This document shows positions 14,201 through 26,552 of a stretch of 62,000 nt of DNA, piece after piece; the stretch's first letter is position 1; each line of letters begins with the position of its first letter. The DNA is from Phoronis australis (taxonomy: Eukaryota > Phoronida > Phoronidae): contig NMRA01000257.1 in the NCBI GenBank assembly GCA_002633005.1, forward strand, positions 323,737 through 385,736. The letters are read 5' to 3'. A program made the position numbers and the translations under genes. Below the pieces are notes generated by a model, which made no database searches, was not told where the DNA came from, and saw only the letters and a program-made list of their open reading frames with translations.

Positions 14201-17200
14201 ATAAAGGTAGAATTCAATGTTATTTCTATAAAAGTTGCACCGAATTAACTGGAACATGTACTGTACATTAATCGAATGAAGAATTTTATGATATTTGTTT
14301 TATTTCTTTAATTCTTTTGGGTATGATTGTGTTATCCCTATTTGAATTGCGCAATCCAGTAAATGATATGTCGTGTTCAAAGATGCCCCGCGAGGATAGT
14401 GCATTTTCTTGACAGCGTAAATTAATCATTTGATCCAGTTGTGCTTGCAAAATGCACATTCGCATTCTCGAGGACAGTCTTTGTCTGTTCGCACAATGAT
14501 TGATGGTATGCATGTATTCTACAAAGTGGTTACCGGTTTTGTTCGTAATAATCATTTTGGATTGGCTGAGTGGTACACAAGCACCGGTCATATGGATAAA
14601 CAACATCTGATTAATGGTATCAAAAAGACACAAAACTGACTGATTGAATGTAGTTCAACTTTCACAGTTTTCACTGTGGCATCAGAAAACCGAGTACCTA
14701 AGGGCAATAAACCATTATGTACGACAATAATCGAGCTGTTGACATTTGCTGCAGTGTCTCTACATAATGGACCATCGCGACAGGTTATTTCTTGTCATTT
14801 ATTGCTGGAATTAGCCTGGAAAATGTGTAGGCGGAAATATTGATTATTTCACTGTAATTTGCCATATTGTAGTAACCTTTTGATTGCATCGTTGTAGCAA
14901 TATTGGCGGAAGAAAAACAACACTGAAAAAGTTGCAGAAAGAAAAGGAAAGGATTGACGAGGGAGAAAAATTCTTGAGTAAAGATGTGCCACCTAAGATT
15001 AAAGTGAGTTATAAACAGTGTTTAGTTGTATTATGAAACAGATCCACTTGTTTTCACAAGCCTTTTCTAAAAGTGAACACTCAGATGCTCCTTGTTCACT
15101 GCCTGTTTGTTCAGCATACAATACAATTTGTCATTCTGTGCTGTACTTCATACCTGCTCTGTCCCACTGTGTACGTTTCAAGCTTTTGCTCTGTGGTGTC
15201 TTTCCACTTGATAATGAAACAAGTATGTTTTGAAATGTTGTGTGTATTTTAATCATGTCTCTTGGTCAGTTGCTTTACCAATGTTCTGTTGAGTGTTGAA
15301 CTTTGTTCCGAGGATACGAACGGAATAAAGATTGCTTATAATGACAAGTGTCGTGTATTCAACCAATTTTGCATGCTATCACAATAAAAGTGAACAAATG
15401 TTCATTTTCAATAGCCTGTTCAACATACAATAAAAGTAAACAAATGGTCTATGTTCACTATTTTGGTCAACGTGCAACAAAAATGAACAAATGGTCTATT
15501 TTCACTTGTCTGTGCAACTTTCAGTAAAAGTGAATAAATGGTCTGTGTACAATACGACCTGTATTTGTTGGTATGAATTATTCATATCTTGTGAAATGAT
15601 CAGTTTGCAGCATCATTGCTCAGGGATGAGAAATCATGAGGAATTATTGGGTTTGATGACAAACATTTCAAAAAAAAGTTATGTCAACCATTACTGTGAA
15701 TTATCAAACATTTATAATGTATAACACCATTCATGGGAATTCATAGAGACGGTTGATACGAATTCATTCACGATAAATTGTGAACAACCAAGGTTGCCTG
15801 TGTGCAGAACAACCTATACAGAAAGCAGAAGGACTGTAGATTTGCTAATGGGTTTCCTTACTAAGAAAAACTTTTATTCCTAAAACCAAATGTCTGTTGT
15901 TTAGGGCCGTAAAAGCCAAAAGCCCACTCGGCACTCGCCACAGAGACGTTACTCACGTTCAAAGGTAGTCGGCTTCTCACGAGGCACCAGTTTAGCAGAT
16001 GAGGTAATGTCAGTGGTTGGAGATAATGATGACTCGTCCACAGGGGGCGGGGGCACCAGACCCAGCTCAGGTAACTTGCATTTGCATATACCAATATGAT
16101 CTTAGTATTCAGAGATTAATACTATAAACATTTGTACCACTCACCATTTAAGTCTTTCTCCAGCATGCTGTCTTGGTTACAAAAGATTTTGTAATAGGAA
16201 CACCCATTCTTACCTAATATTCGGAGATGCAATTGTTTACAAAAACTCAGTTTGCTAATGCTGTCTTTTTTATTTGTTTGTGTAGCAATGAGACACTGGC
16301 AAACTGCCTGTAAGTTCAACCTTTATATGATGGAAGGGGCAAATTTAAAAGCTCTTGTATTACCTTTTGTTATTTTTAAAGCTAATTGAATTGAGTTCAT
16401 CTTTCTTTGCTTATGGCTTCAGATAACCTTGTCTGCTGTTTATGCAACAGTTCTTTGTGATTACATGTGATGTATTCTGTTGTTTTACCCGCACACATGA
16501 AGCCAGATTGTGTAACTAGATTTGTAAATAGGGTAAAATTTCTCCAGTTTAGGGTAGTGAAAATTTTTGCTCAATGTGGGAGCTTGTCCCAAATTCTTGA
16601 AATGGGCAATATTGGTCATCCCAAATTCAAGAATCACTGAAAGACCACAAAATTACCCACTCTGTAGATTGAAAACACACTGTCTGAAATTCGAGAAATA
16701 TTGGTAAGGCGAAGTTGCCCTTCTCCCAAAGCTGCAGAATCCAGAGAATTCAATTTTTGCAGAATTTAGTGTCCCAAAACTCTGAGAGACTGTGAGTCCC
16801 CAAATTGGAGATTTTTTTACCATGTGCTGCATGGCTATACACCGTGTTGAACCTGCATTAGTACTACGTTGACCAGTCCAGCTAAAGGGTATTTTTCCTG
16901 ATTAATACAGTTGCCAGTATTGTGGAAGAGTCTAGCCCGTCCAGTATGAATGTGAAGGAGTTGAGTAGTGGTATCTCGGTAATAGAGGAACACGAGGACG
17001 AGGTGGAGAGTGGCGCAGACAAGGCCAGTGAGAATGCTTCAGACAAGTTACCCAAGTTCTCGCAATTTGAGAGTTACTTCAAGGATGTCAAGTAAGTTTC
17101 AGGAAAGTCGAACTTGAAGGTGGAGCAATGAAATTGGCGTTCATAACTGTCATCATTTACTGAGTCAGACATGTTTTTTAGTTTAAAGACGTCACGTCAT

Positions 17201-20200
17201 CATGTCTGCATCAGCTGAACATCTACAATTTAACCCAAAAAATGTGCATAGAATTTAATTTCAGACTTTCTACCAGCCTGTCATTAATTTGGTCATGTGA
17301 CCGTCACCATGTCTGTTTTTAGTAAAATTTCGCAAGAATACATTGGTGACAAAATAACAGAATGAGTAACATGATCGAATCTCTGTTCACACACTCAAAA
17401 GCATGTTACAGTTTTCTAAATTCTATTTTGTTCTGCTGTAATTTTATTATTTTTTCACACTATTCATAAAAGTGTTCAGTATAGTTAGGGCCTTGCTTGT
17501 TTTATCATATTTTTATCAAGTCCTGGAATAATCTCAATTGTATCTTAACAGTTTGAATGCTATCACAAATTTTTCCATGTGGAGAATTTCTTGCTTACAC
17601 TGGTCACCACTCAGATTCCCTTAGCCCCAGACAACTTTTATGATGCCTATTCAACACGCCCTTTGTATTGATGTAGATCTGAGCTAATGAAGTGGAAAGA
17701 TAATAGCTAGCATTACTGTGTCAACAATGCTTATTGTTAGTACCCCAAATTTGGTTTTCTCTGACATTTGCAGAGTTCCAGCCTGCAACTCAGGAGAGTA
17801 GTTTTAACTTGATACATTGTAAATAGTACAAAATGACTAAAAAGGTAAACTTGTGTTTATCTTCACAAAGGGCCACTTCCCAAAGGAACTATATGTTTCA
17901 TATTGGTTTTCGTTATTAATTTTTAATGCTTCTGCCCACTTGCTTTTTTTACGGGGAACGGGTTGATAACTTTTTGTCTACGTTTTAAACTTGAAGTAGC
18001 AAAACACTGGTAGATTTTGATTGCCAGCAAAACTTAATTAGTTAAGTTCATTGTAAGCCCATCCCTGAACTTTCTACATTACAGGTACACTAAACAAGTT
18101 TAATCTTTTAGAACTCAAATCATACAAAAATGCAAATATGGTGACAACCAAACTGAAGACTTGGAATCTCTAGACAATTTTGGTGGCACTCACTATATAA
18201 CTATTCTAGCTCTTTGTCTGTAATAAAAAAATAAAAGTGGGTACAAGTTAAGTACAACTGTTTCCTGGTCAAAATAATGGTTAAAGGAGATTGAAAGAAT
18301 ATTAAAAAACGAATCCATGTGATATTGTTAACTCTGATCAGCGTTTGTATATCCACCAAGTATATCAATACGCGCGGTAGTTTATCTTCAATTGTACCCA
18401 ATGGTTGTAGTTTTTGGATTATTAGTTCATCGATTTTTAAAAATCGAAAACCGTACTTGGTTGTTTTTTCCATTTGAATACCACCGTGGTGTTCATTTTT
18501 AACGAAAATTAGTGGTTAACACATTTTGAAAATTCGCCATTATGTACAGTCAGAGATTTTAATACAGTTTATGGTTGGGTAATTACACTTAATTGGGTCT
18601 TGCTTGCATCGGGCAGTGCGGTCATTACAACTGTACCTGACTCCGGCGCCGCGCTCTCTTTGTTCCTGGTACAAGCCGCTCAGAAGGACGAGCGGTGAAA
18701 ATTCCCGCATATCTTTAGAAATGCGTGACTTCCTTGTAAGCGTATTATTCACGGTATGCAGTCTTTGAAATCAAAGTTTACTGATGGTGGTATCCCTCGC
18801 GGCATTGTAATGTTTGGTTTGGCTTTTCTTTCAGAGTCGATGCTGCTAAACTGGATAAAAACCTCAAAAAGGAATTGCAGAGGGCAAAGGTCACAGTAAG
18901 TACTGAATGAGACACTATTTTGTTCAGTTCATCATTTGGAAAGAACAAGTGAGGAAAGTCTATTCAGTTGGATAAATGCTATATTGCCAAATGAGGGAGT
19001 CGAAAGCCAGGATTTGCACGTATTATTATTTGACGCAAGTCACTTGCTCCTTTCAGAAACAGTTGGATACGTTAATCCATGAGGAAGAGCTACAAGACAA
19101 ACGCGAGCTGCTGGAGAGGAGGACGGGAGAGTTCAAAAACAGTGTGAAGAAACTGCGCGCAGACTTGCATCTGATTAGATCTAAGAGGTGAGCAGGCCAC
19201 GATTGAACTGGACGCACTCGCTTTGTACACGAACACTGACAACTTAACGAGTGAACGTAGAGTGGAGTTAGAAGGCTGCACAATAGTAGATCGTGAACAG
19301 GAGCATTGAGAGTGCTGTTTAAGCAGAATTTTGTGAATGTAACACGTAGGGCGGCATAAAGTAACATTGCTTTAGTTCCTTAATTTCTTTGGTTGTTGTT
19401 AATTTGAACACCAATTTGTGTGATATTTAATAGCATGCTTACTCAATCAGTGTTTGTGTTTCTCTTTACTAAAAGTTTGTCACAAAGGTAATTAATTAGC
19501 TAGAAGATATACTTTGTAATATGAATACTCAGTGACTCAACCATCACGCTTGAAGTAATTACCATTTGTTAATGTGATTTCAATACTCTACTTCACTCCT
19601 GTCCCCCCCTAGTGTTTCACTTTCTTTTGTCTTGACCTCCTTTCAACACACACCATCATTACCCCCCTCCTGCATGACTTTCATTAGTTCAGCATACGTG
19701 TAGTAATCTCCCCTTGATTGGTGACGGTCATATCTTGCCTGTTGCTGAACTAATACTAATGCACACTGCTTGGTCATGATGGTTGAACTGAGTAGACATA
19801 TTTCATTGTATACGGTGAATGTCATTTGTTAGATGTACTGTGTAGCTTTATCATGTTAGATGTACTGTGTAGCTTAGTCAATCCTTTGCCTTCCCTAGGC
19901 CACTTCTTTCACTTGTAACAGAGAAACAAGTTTCGGTGTCCAGGTGCCAAACACATTCATTAGTTGTGTTTTGTCGTCGCGTCCTTGGGATTATGTTGTT
20001 ATTTTTCTTGGTTTGTTGCTGTTGATGTTTATGTCAATGTTCATGCCAGTGTTCACATATGCCAATGTTCATGCCAGTTTTCACATAAAATGTCATTGTT
20101 CATGCCAGTGTTCACATATGTCAATGTTCATGCAAGTGTTCACATGTCAATGTTCATGCAAGGGTTCACTTATGTCAATATTCATGCAAGTGTTCACATA

Positions 20201-23200
20201 TGTCAATGTTCGTGCCATTGTTCACATATAAGCGCTTCCCATTTAAAAAGGGACTCTCCCACTTTGTCCCAAACTGAAAGGTAATATTACAATATAGATA
20301 AATATCAACATTTTGTCTTTAAATTTGGTTTGTAATCGATCATTACCCCTCTCGATTACAAACCAAGTTTAAAGACAAGTGATATTACATTTTAGTTTGG
20401 GACAAAGTTGGAAAGTCCCTTTTTAAATGGAAAGCACTTGTATGTGCTTTGTGTGGGGATGTTCTCTGTTGTTCGTGAGTTATATTGTTATGAATCTTGC
20501 AAACAGCTTAAGTTACTGCACTTTTAAGATATTGCACTAGTTTATGAATAATGAAATTATTTGTCAATGTTCATTCCTTTCCCTATATATTGCACGTCTA
20601 CTTGTAACATGTGGTCTTGGACAAATGTAATGTTTCATGCATATGGCGCAGCTAGAAATGCAAACTTTAAGCAGTTATAACTCATGTTAGTGACAGTGAA
20701 CCGTTGAAGCAATCAACGATCCCGTCTCAGTCCACGTTGTTACAATGCGTGTATAATCAGTGACACTAAACTGCTGTGATGAAAAAATAAACAAAACAAA
20801 AGGTTGTCCTGCAAAACATAAACCTAAACAATAGTGTTCAAAGATGGTGCTGTACCACAGCACAGTGCACCACGGTGCTTTACAGTGTAGAGATTTGAAA
20901 GCTCTGTTGTCGTGATCCATTGAAGTACAAGCGTGCTGTTCTCCACTCCACCTGTTGGAGAACACTTAGTAACATTTCATACGTCTACAAACTGCCACAG
21001 CTATATCTTGTCATAATATGTGCTGATGTGTTGTCTTCCAGCTGTGCGGGTGTGATCGAGTTCCAAAATACTGCTAACAGCAATGCCAAGGCCAACCTAG
21101 CGGCTAACCTGCGACAGATGTTCAGTGAAATTAAAGAAGAAAACGCCTTACTACTGCATGACAAGCTGGAAATAAATGACAGGTCTGGTCTTGTCACATA
21201 TTTTCCACAAAGAAATTGACAAGTCTTCAATTTGCATTTCCTTTTGATAAGCACAAAAAACCAAAATTAAAATGAGGTTTCTTACCAGTTCAAAATAGGT
21301 TTGAAATTTTCCTGACAATGACAAGAGTTTATTTCCATTGTCATGAAGAATATTCAAATCATTTTCCTGTTGCAGTAACCATTGGACTGTACAGTCCTCC
21401 CAAAATTTGGCCTCTTCAATTTAAGTGCAAGTTATCTTTTAACTCCACCTGAATAGTGAAACCGATGCTAACATGGTGGGGAAAATTTTCAGTCGATCTT
21501 AGTTTCTAAAGCTTAATTAGCATATTTTGATATTTCAAGTGGGGATGTTGTGTAGTTTAAAAGGTATACTTTATGATGGGTATAGTGTGAAAATATGTGT
21601 TATATTTTAAGACAGTGATATTGTATGTTGTAGTGTGTAAATAGTTGTTATACTTTAAGACGATGATGTAACATATGAACTGATGTTGAAAAGGAGACTG
21701 GTGATTTTCGCTGACTCAGGAGTATGACCTTTCCAATTTTAAAACACATTTGTTCATTTCTTAGCCTCATCTAAATTTTAATCTTTCGGGTTTACAAAGT
21801 GAAACCTTATGTGTCGATTGTTTTTTATGCATTCCACCTTTTCAATCTCGTGAGTTGCGTTTTTCAGACAAAAACTGCGTCGTTGCAAACAGAAATTCTC
21901 TGCAATGATTACGGAGGGTTTCAGTTTCCACCGAGCAGTTGATAAAATGAGGAGTGTGATTGAGGAAGAGCGGAGGAGACTGGAGATGATGCAGAAGAAA
22001 TCAACAGAAGAGTACGAGGAATGGTGAGCGAAGATACTCAGCAATTGACTATGCATTAGTTTATGCGTATGTCGATAAAAGTTGAATTTTACACGTACAT
22101 AAACTGAAAGCAAGAAGAGCAGTGATAGAGGTTACGTTATTTGCTGCGGACATTTTGAGGATAACTAAGTGTGTTAACGTCCATGCACAGTTTCTGTGCT
22201 GAGGCTCTGTTCGAACATGAATCAAATTCGTCAGTGAGCCGACTGATGTGTAAAGCAACACCTATGTGTTATTTCAGGCTAACAGATATTGAAGACAATG
22301 TCCCTGCTGGGTTGCAAGAATTATGGTACTTCAATGAGATCATAAGAAAACTGCGCTGGTTTGGGCAGGTTGGTATAACTTTGTGTCCAATGTATAATAC
22401 ATCGAAACTCGGATAGAGGGAGAAATTCTTAATTTAGGATCATTGCTTCTATTGTGGACTCTGAAATCACACTGAAAAATGACTTTGTTTCTGATGTAAA
22501 GGAATGAAATGTTTTCCATGCGAAAGCGTTTTCACGAATTAAGACACCAAGTTAGTCAATAAATATAATCTGTTGAAGGTGGAGCACTAATAGTGATAAA
22601 ATGGGGTATAAAAACCACCTTTATTTTCTAGCGGTATATAATTTGAAAAAAATCTAGCTTTTGAGCTTCTTATGCAGGTGTAGGTCTGGTGAGTCAAAAG
22701 ACTATGATGGCTACACAAACTGACATGTGCTAATGACATAAAAGGGAGACTGGAATGAAAGTTATGGGGATGTTATGAAAAGAAGCACTTATCAATAGGG
22801 AGATAGAGACACGTCAGTCATTTTATCTGATTTTCCTTTTGCACATACCTGTCTGTAGTCATCATGGTCTTTCACTCACCTGACCAGGAGCTGCATACAG
22901 GCTCAAAGCTAGTGATTTTATTCTTATACTTCTAGAGAATAAACTTCATTTTCATTTATACCGGATTGATCTTAAGCCGAACACGTTTTTTGTTTGTTTT
23001 AAAGTCATTGGACATAAGCCTAAGTTCAAATAGGTGGTTATTTTTATTAGCATAAATTAAGGAGCTTTTGCAAATTAATAACAAAAGTGGTGGTGGAATG
23101 GAATGTAACTACTTAATTATTTGTATTACTGTTACAAATAGCTACTAATCACTTTGTTACTTGTCAACTAACTCAACTCTTCCGATTTTCGTAGATCAGG

Positions 23201-24453
23201 GATGAACACAAGGTCTGGTTGTGGATTTATTTTTTTCATTCCAGTATAGTTGTATACTCACTGTGTGAATTATACGACCTTAGTTAGAGTTTCCAAACAT
23301 TTCTTGAAATGAGTTCTTATAATTGTTTTTGCTTGTATTATTTCGTGTCAGTTGTTACTGTCTGTGGCATTTTGTTTTGTTGGATAAGAAACATACTCGG
23401 TCTTTGTAACAATTTTTTGTGGAGATTGCTGTTCAAAGTTTAACTTACTTTTAAGTAAGTTTAAAAACACTTAGGATGCAGTTTGTTTTAATGGGAAAAG
23501 CAACCATATCTGATGTTACTTTTTATACATCCATGCTTGTCTTGGACAGACATTTTAAACTTTTTATAACTGTACCTTTGACGCATACGTATTTACTGTC
23601 CATGAAACAAAGAATGACGTAAATGGCGCAGCAAAAGGACTAGTTCTAGGTTCTACATTGGCTTTCATTGTGCAAACATGAATGATCGACATAGACTGTT
23701 CAGTAGTGGGTACTGCATCGTGTTTGCTGAGTGGAGGGGAATACTGAACCAAAATGTGAGCCTTTCACTGGGCCTTACTGGTCACTTTCTATTGTTCTGT
23801 GGATAGTGAACACACATCGGAGGAAAAGCAAATAACATGGAACAACAATGTATCTACAAGATAACCAAAGAATTAAAAGCAGTTTTATCCTTTGATGAAA
23901 AGAAATGTAATATCAGCGAAAGCAGTTTTCTTATTCATCAATTTATGCAAATTTGCCTCAATTTTTTCCTCTACTGACAACTTCATTGATAAGATCATGA
24001 GCTTTTTCTCACAGAGGCCAGTTTATTTCCGAGTTTCCATACTTTAATTCACGCAGCGTTTCACAACAAGAATGAGAGTTTATACCACCAGTCATTCTAT
24101 ATATGATAAGAAAATGTTCCTTAGTATTTAAATTTTTATTGTGAAACGTCAACCCCAAAATAGTGATATTGGCTTGAGTAAATATATGTTATTTATCGTC
24201 ATTTGCTGATACCTGTCATTTACTGTAGGTGGAGAGTGCTAAGCAGTCGAGCACAATAAAGTTCCTGACCGTGCTGGGCAAACTGCGCCCGTGGGAGATC
24301 TGCAGTCCTCATGTCAGTGCTGCCGTTGAGTTCTGCCGCGACAGGATCATTGAGATGCCTATCACGGACTATGAGGAATGGTTCCAGCATGCCTTCCCAC
24401 AAATACAGCGACCCAAGACAGCTCCTCCCTCTGTTGGTGGACGACGTAACTGA
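5207..24453 (+). CDS. Coiled-coil protein, CCDC60-like (17 coding exons)
   Basis: Coding exons: 5207-5521, 8524-8601, 9146-9219, 9338-9407, 10244-10380, 13064-13153, 13551-13727, 13978-14082, 14898-15003, 15905-16070, 16911-17091, 18835-18895, 19057-19187, 21042-21182, 21868-22023, 22278-22368, 24229-24453. All are GT-AG, phases agree at every junction, and the sum is 2304 nt (767 aa plus stop). The ATG at 5207 has A at -3 and G at +4 and lies 12 nt after an acceptor (exon starts 5195). Donors after 21182 (GTCTGG) and 22368 (GTTGGT) are weak. The N-terminal exon has a basic, proline-containing segment (IKRVPLPIPTQKGLP). Residues about 105-320 are low-complexity and Ser/Glu rich. Residues about 500-565 and 625-665 are charged heptad-like coiled coils (for example EEERRRLEMM). 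The C-terminal exon is compact and conserved-looking (WEICSPHVSAAVEFCRDRI). No signal peptide or membrane segment is seen. The match to vertebrate CCDC60 is from memory of family layout and is tentative; no enzymatic role should be assumed. The gene is convergent with lipin. Confidence 0.72.
5522..5593 (+). repeat. 11-bp tandem repeat of splice-donor-like units
   Basis: Six perfect copies of GTATGTTATTA start exactly at the first intron base of the CCDC60-like first coding exon, followed by a partial seventh. Each unit begins with GTATGT, itself a consensus-like donor. Use of any donor after the first would add 11 nt per unit and meet an in-frame TAG within the first added unit, so only the first gives the full protein. 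Confidence 0.9.
6655..6870. repeat. Dispersed repeat, copy A (first CCDC60-like intron)
   Basis: This stretch resembles 17255-17475 in another intron of the same gene. Shared landmarks in the same order are a CTTCTACCA/CTTTCTACCA block, CACCATGTCT, TTTTTAGTAAAATTT and GATCGAATTTC/GATCGAATCTC. Ends and class are unclear. Confidence 0.45.
9424..9725 (-). repeat. Dispersed repeat, possible retroelement fragment
   Basis: Read on the minus strand this matches 15128-15390 (+) over about 260 bp at roughly three quarters identity, including GAATGAAACAAGTA, TAGGTCAGTTACTG and GAATAAAGATTG. On the minus strand a 124-codon frame runs through it and contains RIKIVNNEKCRAFNKFC; the other copy gives IKIAYNDKCRVFNQFC. 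That pattern recalls the C-terminal part of LINE reverse-transcriptase ORFs, but the class is a guess. The start of the open frame overlaps a real exon (9338-9407, +), so that frame is not a gene. Confidence 0.45.
10398..10757 (+). repeat. 24-bp minisatellite, 15 copies
   Basis: Fifteen tandem copies of a 24-bp unit (core GTCAGTGCTGAGTGTGTACA) begin 17 bp after the donor of the exon ending at 10380. Because 24 is a multiple of three and the unit lacks stops in one frame, an open frame of VSAECVHL octads appears. It is not in the frame of the upstream exon and lies downstream of a consensus GTAAGA donor, so it is read here as intronic. Confidence 0.92.
11557..11905. repeat. Imperfect inverted-repeat element in intron
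   Basis: ACTAGTGCAACTTGCCCCACTT near 11583 and its reverse complement near 11845-11860 (AAGTGGGTTAAGTTGCACTAGT type) are inverted to each other. GTGTGGAC lies near both outer ends (about 11565 and about 11890). This suggests a decayed foldback or MITE element; boundaries are approximate. Confidence 0.4.
15128..15390 (+). repeat. Dispersed repeat, second copy of the 9424-9725 family
   Basis: Inverted relative to the 9.4-kb copy, with the shared blocks GATAATGAAACAAGTATG, TTGGTCAGTTGCTTTACC and GGAATAAAGATTG. It lies in the intron after exon 14898-15003. The coding-like frame is broken by small indels. Confidence 0.45.
15385..15545 (+). repeat. Tandem repeat of about 54 bp, 3 copies
   Basis: Three diverged units contain AAAAGTGAACAAATGGTCT-like cores followed by TTCACT and a CAAC segment. 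They are intronic in the CCDC60-like gene. Confidence 0.55.
17255..17475. repeat. Dispersed repeat, copy B
   Basis: Diverged partner of 6655-6870, in the same relative orientation. It lies in the intron after exon 16911-17091. Confidence 0.4.
17576..18757. repeat. 1.2-kb interspersed repeat, compact copy
   Basis: Bases 17576-18306 align with 51117-51850 and 56033-56760. Bases 18417-18757 align with 59120-59518. Shared blocks include GGGCCACTTCCCAAAGGAAC, GCCTGCAACTC, TTCGCCATTATGTACAGTCA and GCGTATTATTCACGGTATG. This copy lacks the 2.36-kb element that splits the other copy. It ends 77 bp before the exon at 18835. Its class is unknown and no protein is encoded. Confidence 0.75.
20030..20228 (+). 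repeat. 28-bp minisatellite, about 7 copies
   Basis: Units of the form GTCAATGTTCATGCAAGTGT plus TCACATAT repeat head to tail with small losses. They abut the palindromic element that follows. Intronic. Confidence 0.8.
20229..20441. mobile_element. Palindromic MITE, 213 bp
   Basis: Nearly the whole segment folds on itself. AAGCGCTTCCCATTTAAAAA at the left pairs with TTTTTAAATGGAAAGCACTT at the right, and inner blocks TTTGGTTTGTAATCGA and TCGATTACAAACCAAG also pair across a short loop near 20335-20355. TA-rich bases flank both ends (TA target possible). No coding capacity. Confidence 0.75.
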
Positions 24454-26027
24454 ACCATGTAGTTTAGCGTTACAAGTGCCTCATTACCTCAGATTGCTCT
24501 TGTGTTATTTTTTACTGAGACCTGTGATAGGAGAATCCGAAATAATTGTAATGAAAACATTTATGGTGTGGGAAAATTTTGCCAGTATTGTACAAAAATT
24601 ATTGGCGGTATTGACCTTTTTCCTTTTTAAAGGCTTTTTACGTTTTGGCAAATCCCATTATGTTTTCAAAACATTGTCCGACAGTAGTTACGGTACAGGT
24701 CTTCAAACTAGTTAAGCATTACTTTGGTGCTACGTATCGTTTATGAAGAAGTGTCGAGGAAATAAAATTTCATTTGCCTGGTTCATGTCCTAAATTACTG
24801 ATGTGTTACACTATCCTGAATTCACTTTCCACCTTCACAATCAAGTGGAAAAACTTTAATGAAGCTTTTCAGAGTAATCGCTACAGTGGTACTAGAGTTA
24901 CACTAGCAATATTGACTATTTATTTTTTGGAGTTATCTCCTGTCTACAGGGTTCTAAAGACGTGTGCCTCATCTGGTGCTTTTGGTGACTTTGTCATGTG
25001 ACTATTACTTGAGTGCAAGCGACAACTCTCCATATGAGAGTCAGTATGAAAATATTTTATTCAGTATTTGTGTGATTCTAGTGATATGTGTTCTAAGAGC
25101 CTGACTACTGATGTATATAATCTGCGCTGTGATTCTTGTGTTGTGATTAGATTTATATTGGCAAGTCATTTTCCACTTTGGAAATTGAACCTTTGTTCAA
25201 ATGTCGACTTAACCCAAGAACAGGTGGCTTTGATCTGATCTCACTAGCACTCGGTGATTATGGGCACGAATGTCAACCCATGCATACCATCATCTTGATG
25301 TATGCCATTGTCGGGGAAGTGATAACCCATGCATAATACAGACAGAAACACGAGACTCGTTGGTTGACACTGACATAGACAGTTATGTATTCCAAATCTG
25401 CTATCTTTACGAGAGTGTCTTCTAATCAAAGGTTTCACTTTCATACTCACTTGAATATACTGCCACTCTGAAACTTAGTTGAAATAACCCAAAAAGTGTC
25501 GTATGTATGCTCAAACCGTTAGGATAGTACGTTCACACTGCATGTGTATGGTTGTGCTGTATAGAGTGCACCATAAAAGGACATGCAGCTAGAAACATTG
25601 GTTTTGCCATGTCAGATGAATAAGCTTTTAATTTTCTGTTGGCAGTTGTACAAACGTGTTGTACTCATTGTTGTTGATGGAACCTGAACATTGAACTATT
25701 GCGTACACAGATAGACATTCTGACTACCTGAGTGTCAAGCTGCTATAAGGATTCAGTGTTTTCCGTCACAAAACATTCTGTGATAACATTCATTTTCCAC
25801 GATTTGTTGGTTGTCGTTTCTCATTGTTCCATTATTTTATAAATATGTACATTCTGTCATCACTGCTGAGTGGTCCAAACTGCTGAAATTGTAAATAAAG
25901 ACAACACTGTTCTTATAAATTAAATACCAATGAATGTTCTTGTATATAAAGATGACTATTCTTGCTCATTTTCTCAGGGTTTATTTTGTAAAACTGAAAT
26001 TTGTGAAGTTGCTTATTTATAAATAAA
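24454..26027 (+). other. 3' UTR and flank of the CCDC60-like gene
   Basis: No further exon is seen. AATAAA polyadenylation signals occur at 24761-24766, 25894-25899 and 26022-26027. The first lies 308 bp after the stop; the last is followed by T-rich sequence. Which is used cannot be told from sequence. Confidence 0.5.
24761..24766 (+). terminator. Candidate polyadenylation signal, CCDC60-like gene
   Basis: AATAAA, the first canonical hexamer after the stop codon at 24451-24453. Confidence 0.45.
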
Positions 26028-26154
26028 TTGCTCTTTATTGTACACTTACTTCATTAGTCCTGTTTTTCATGCAAGTGTGAAGGGTTACCTTACTCTGCAG
26101 GATTGTCCACTTTGTACCAGCCATTTAACATCATGAACTCTGTTGTTTAACAAT

Positions 26155-26160
26155 TTTATT
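26155..26160 (-). terminator. Candidate polyadenylation signal, lipin
   Basis: AATAAA on the minus strand, about 1.6 kb past the lipin stop. A second one is at 26034-26039 (-), only 6 bp from a plus-strand AATAAA at 26022-26027, so the two convergent transcripts may end within a few bases of each other or overlap. Confidence 0.4.
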
Positions 26161-26552
26161 ATCAAATAATTGTTACATCATACAATGACTCGATACATAG
26201 ACTTTTAAACAAAATCATCACACGATTAAAAATCTATATGCTCACCATAAAATTCACGAAATTCTTAACGTAAGATTCGTCCAAACACAACGTCAAAACT
26301 AAAATTTCAACTGAACAACGAGCCAAAAGGTTAACTGAGTGCAAATAATGTCATAAAGCTCATTTAGTTATACAAGTTTAAAGTAAGCAAAAGTTCAACA
26401 TTTTCACCTGGTTGCACTAAATACTGTTACACATTCATCAGTCAGTCAGACTGGAGGTAATATGCAATTCATCCAATAAACACATCGGTTGAGAGTGTCT
26501 AGGCTCACTTGTATCATTAAACTGAAGACAACACCTTGATGCACAGTCCCCT

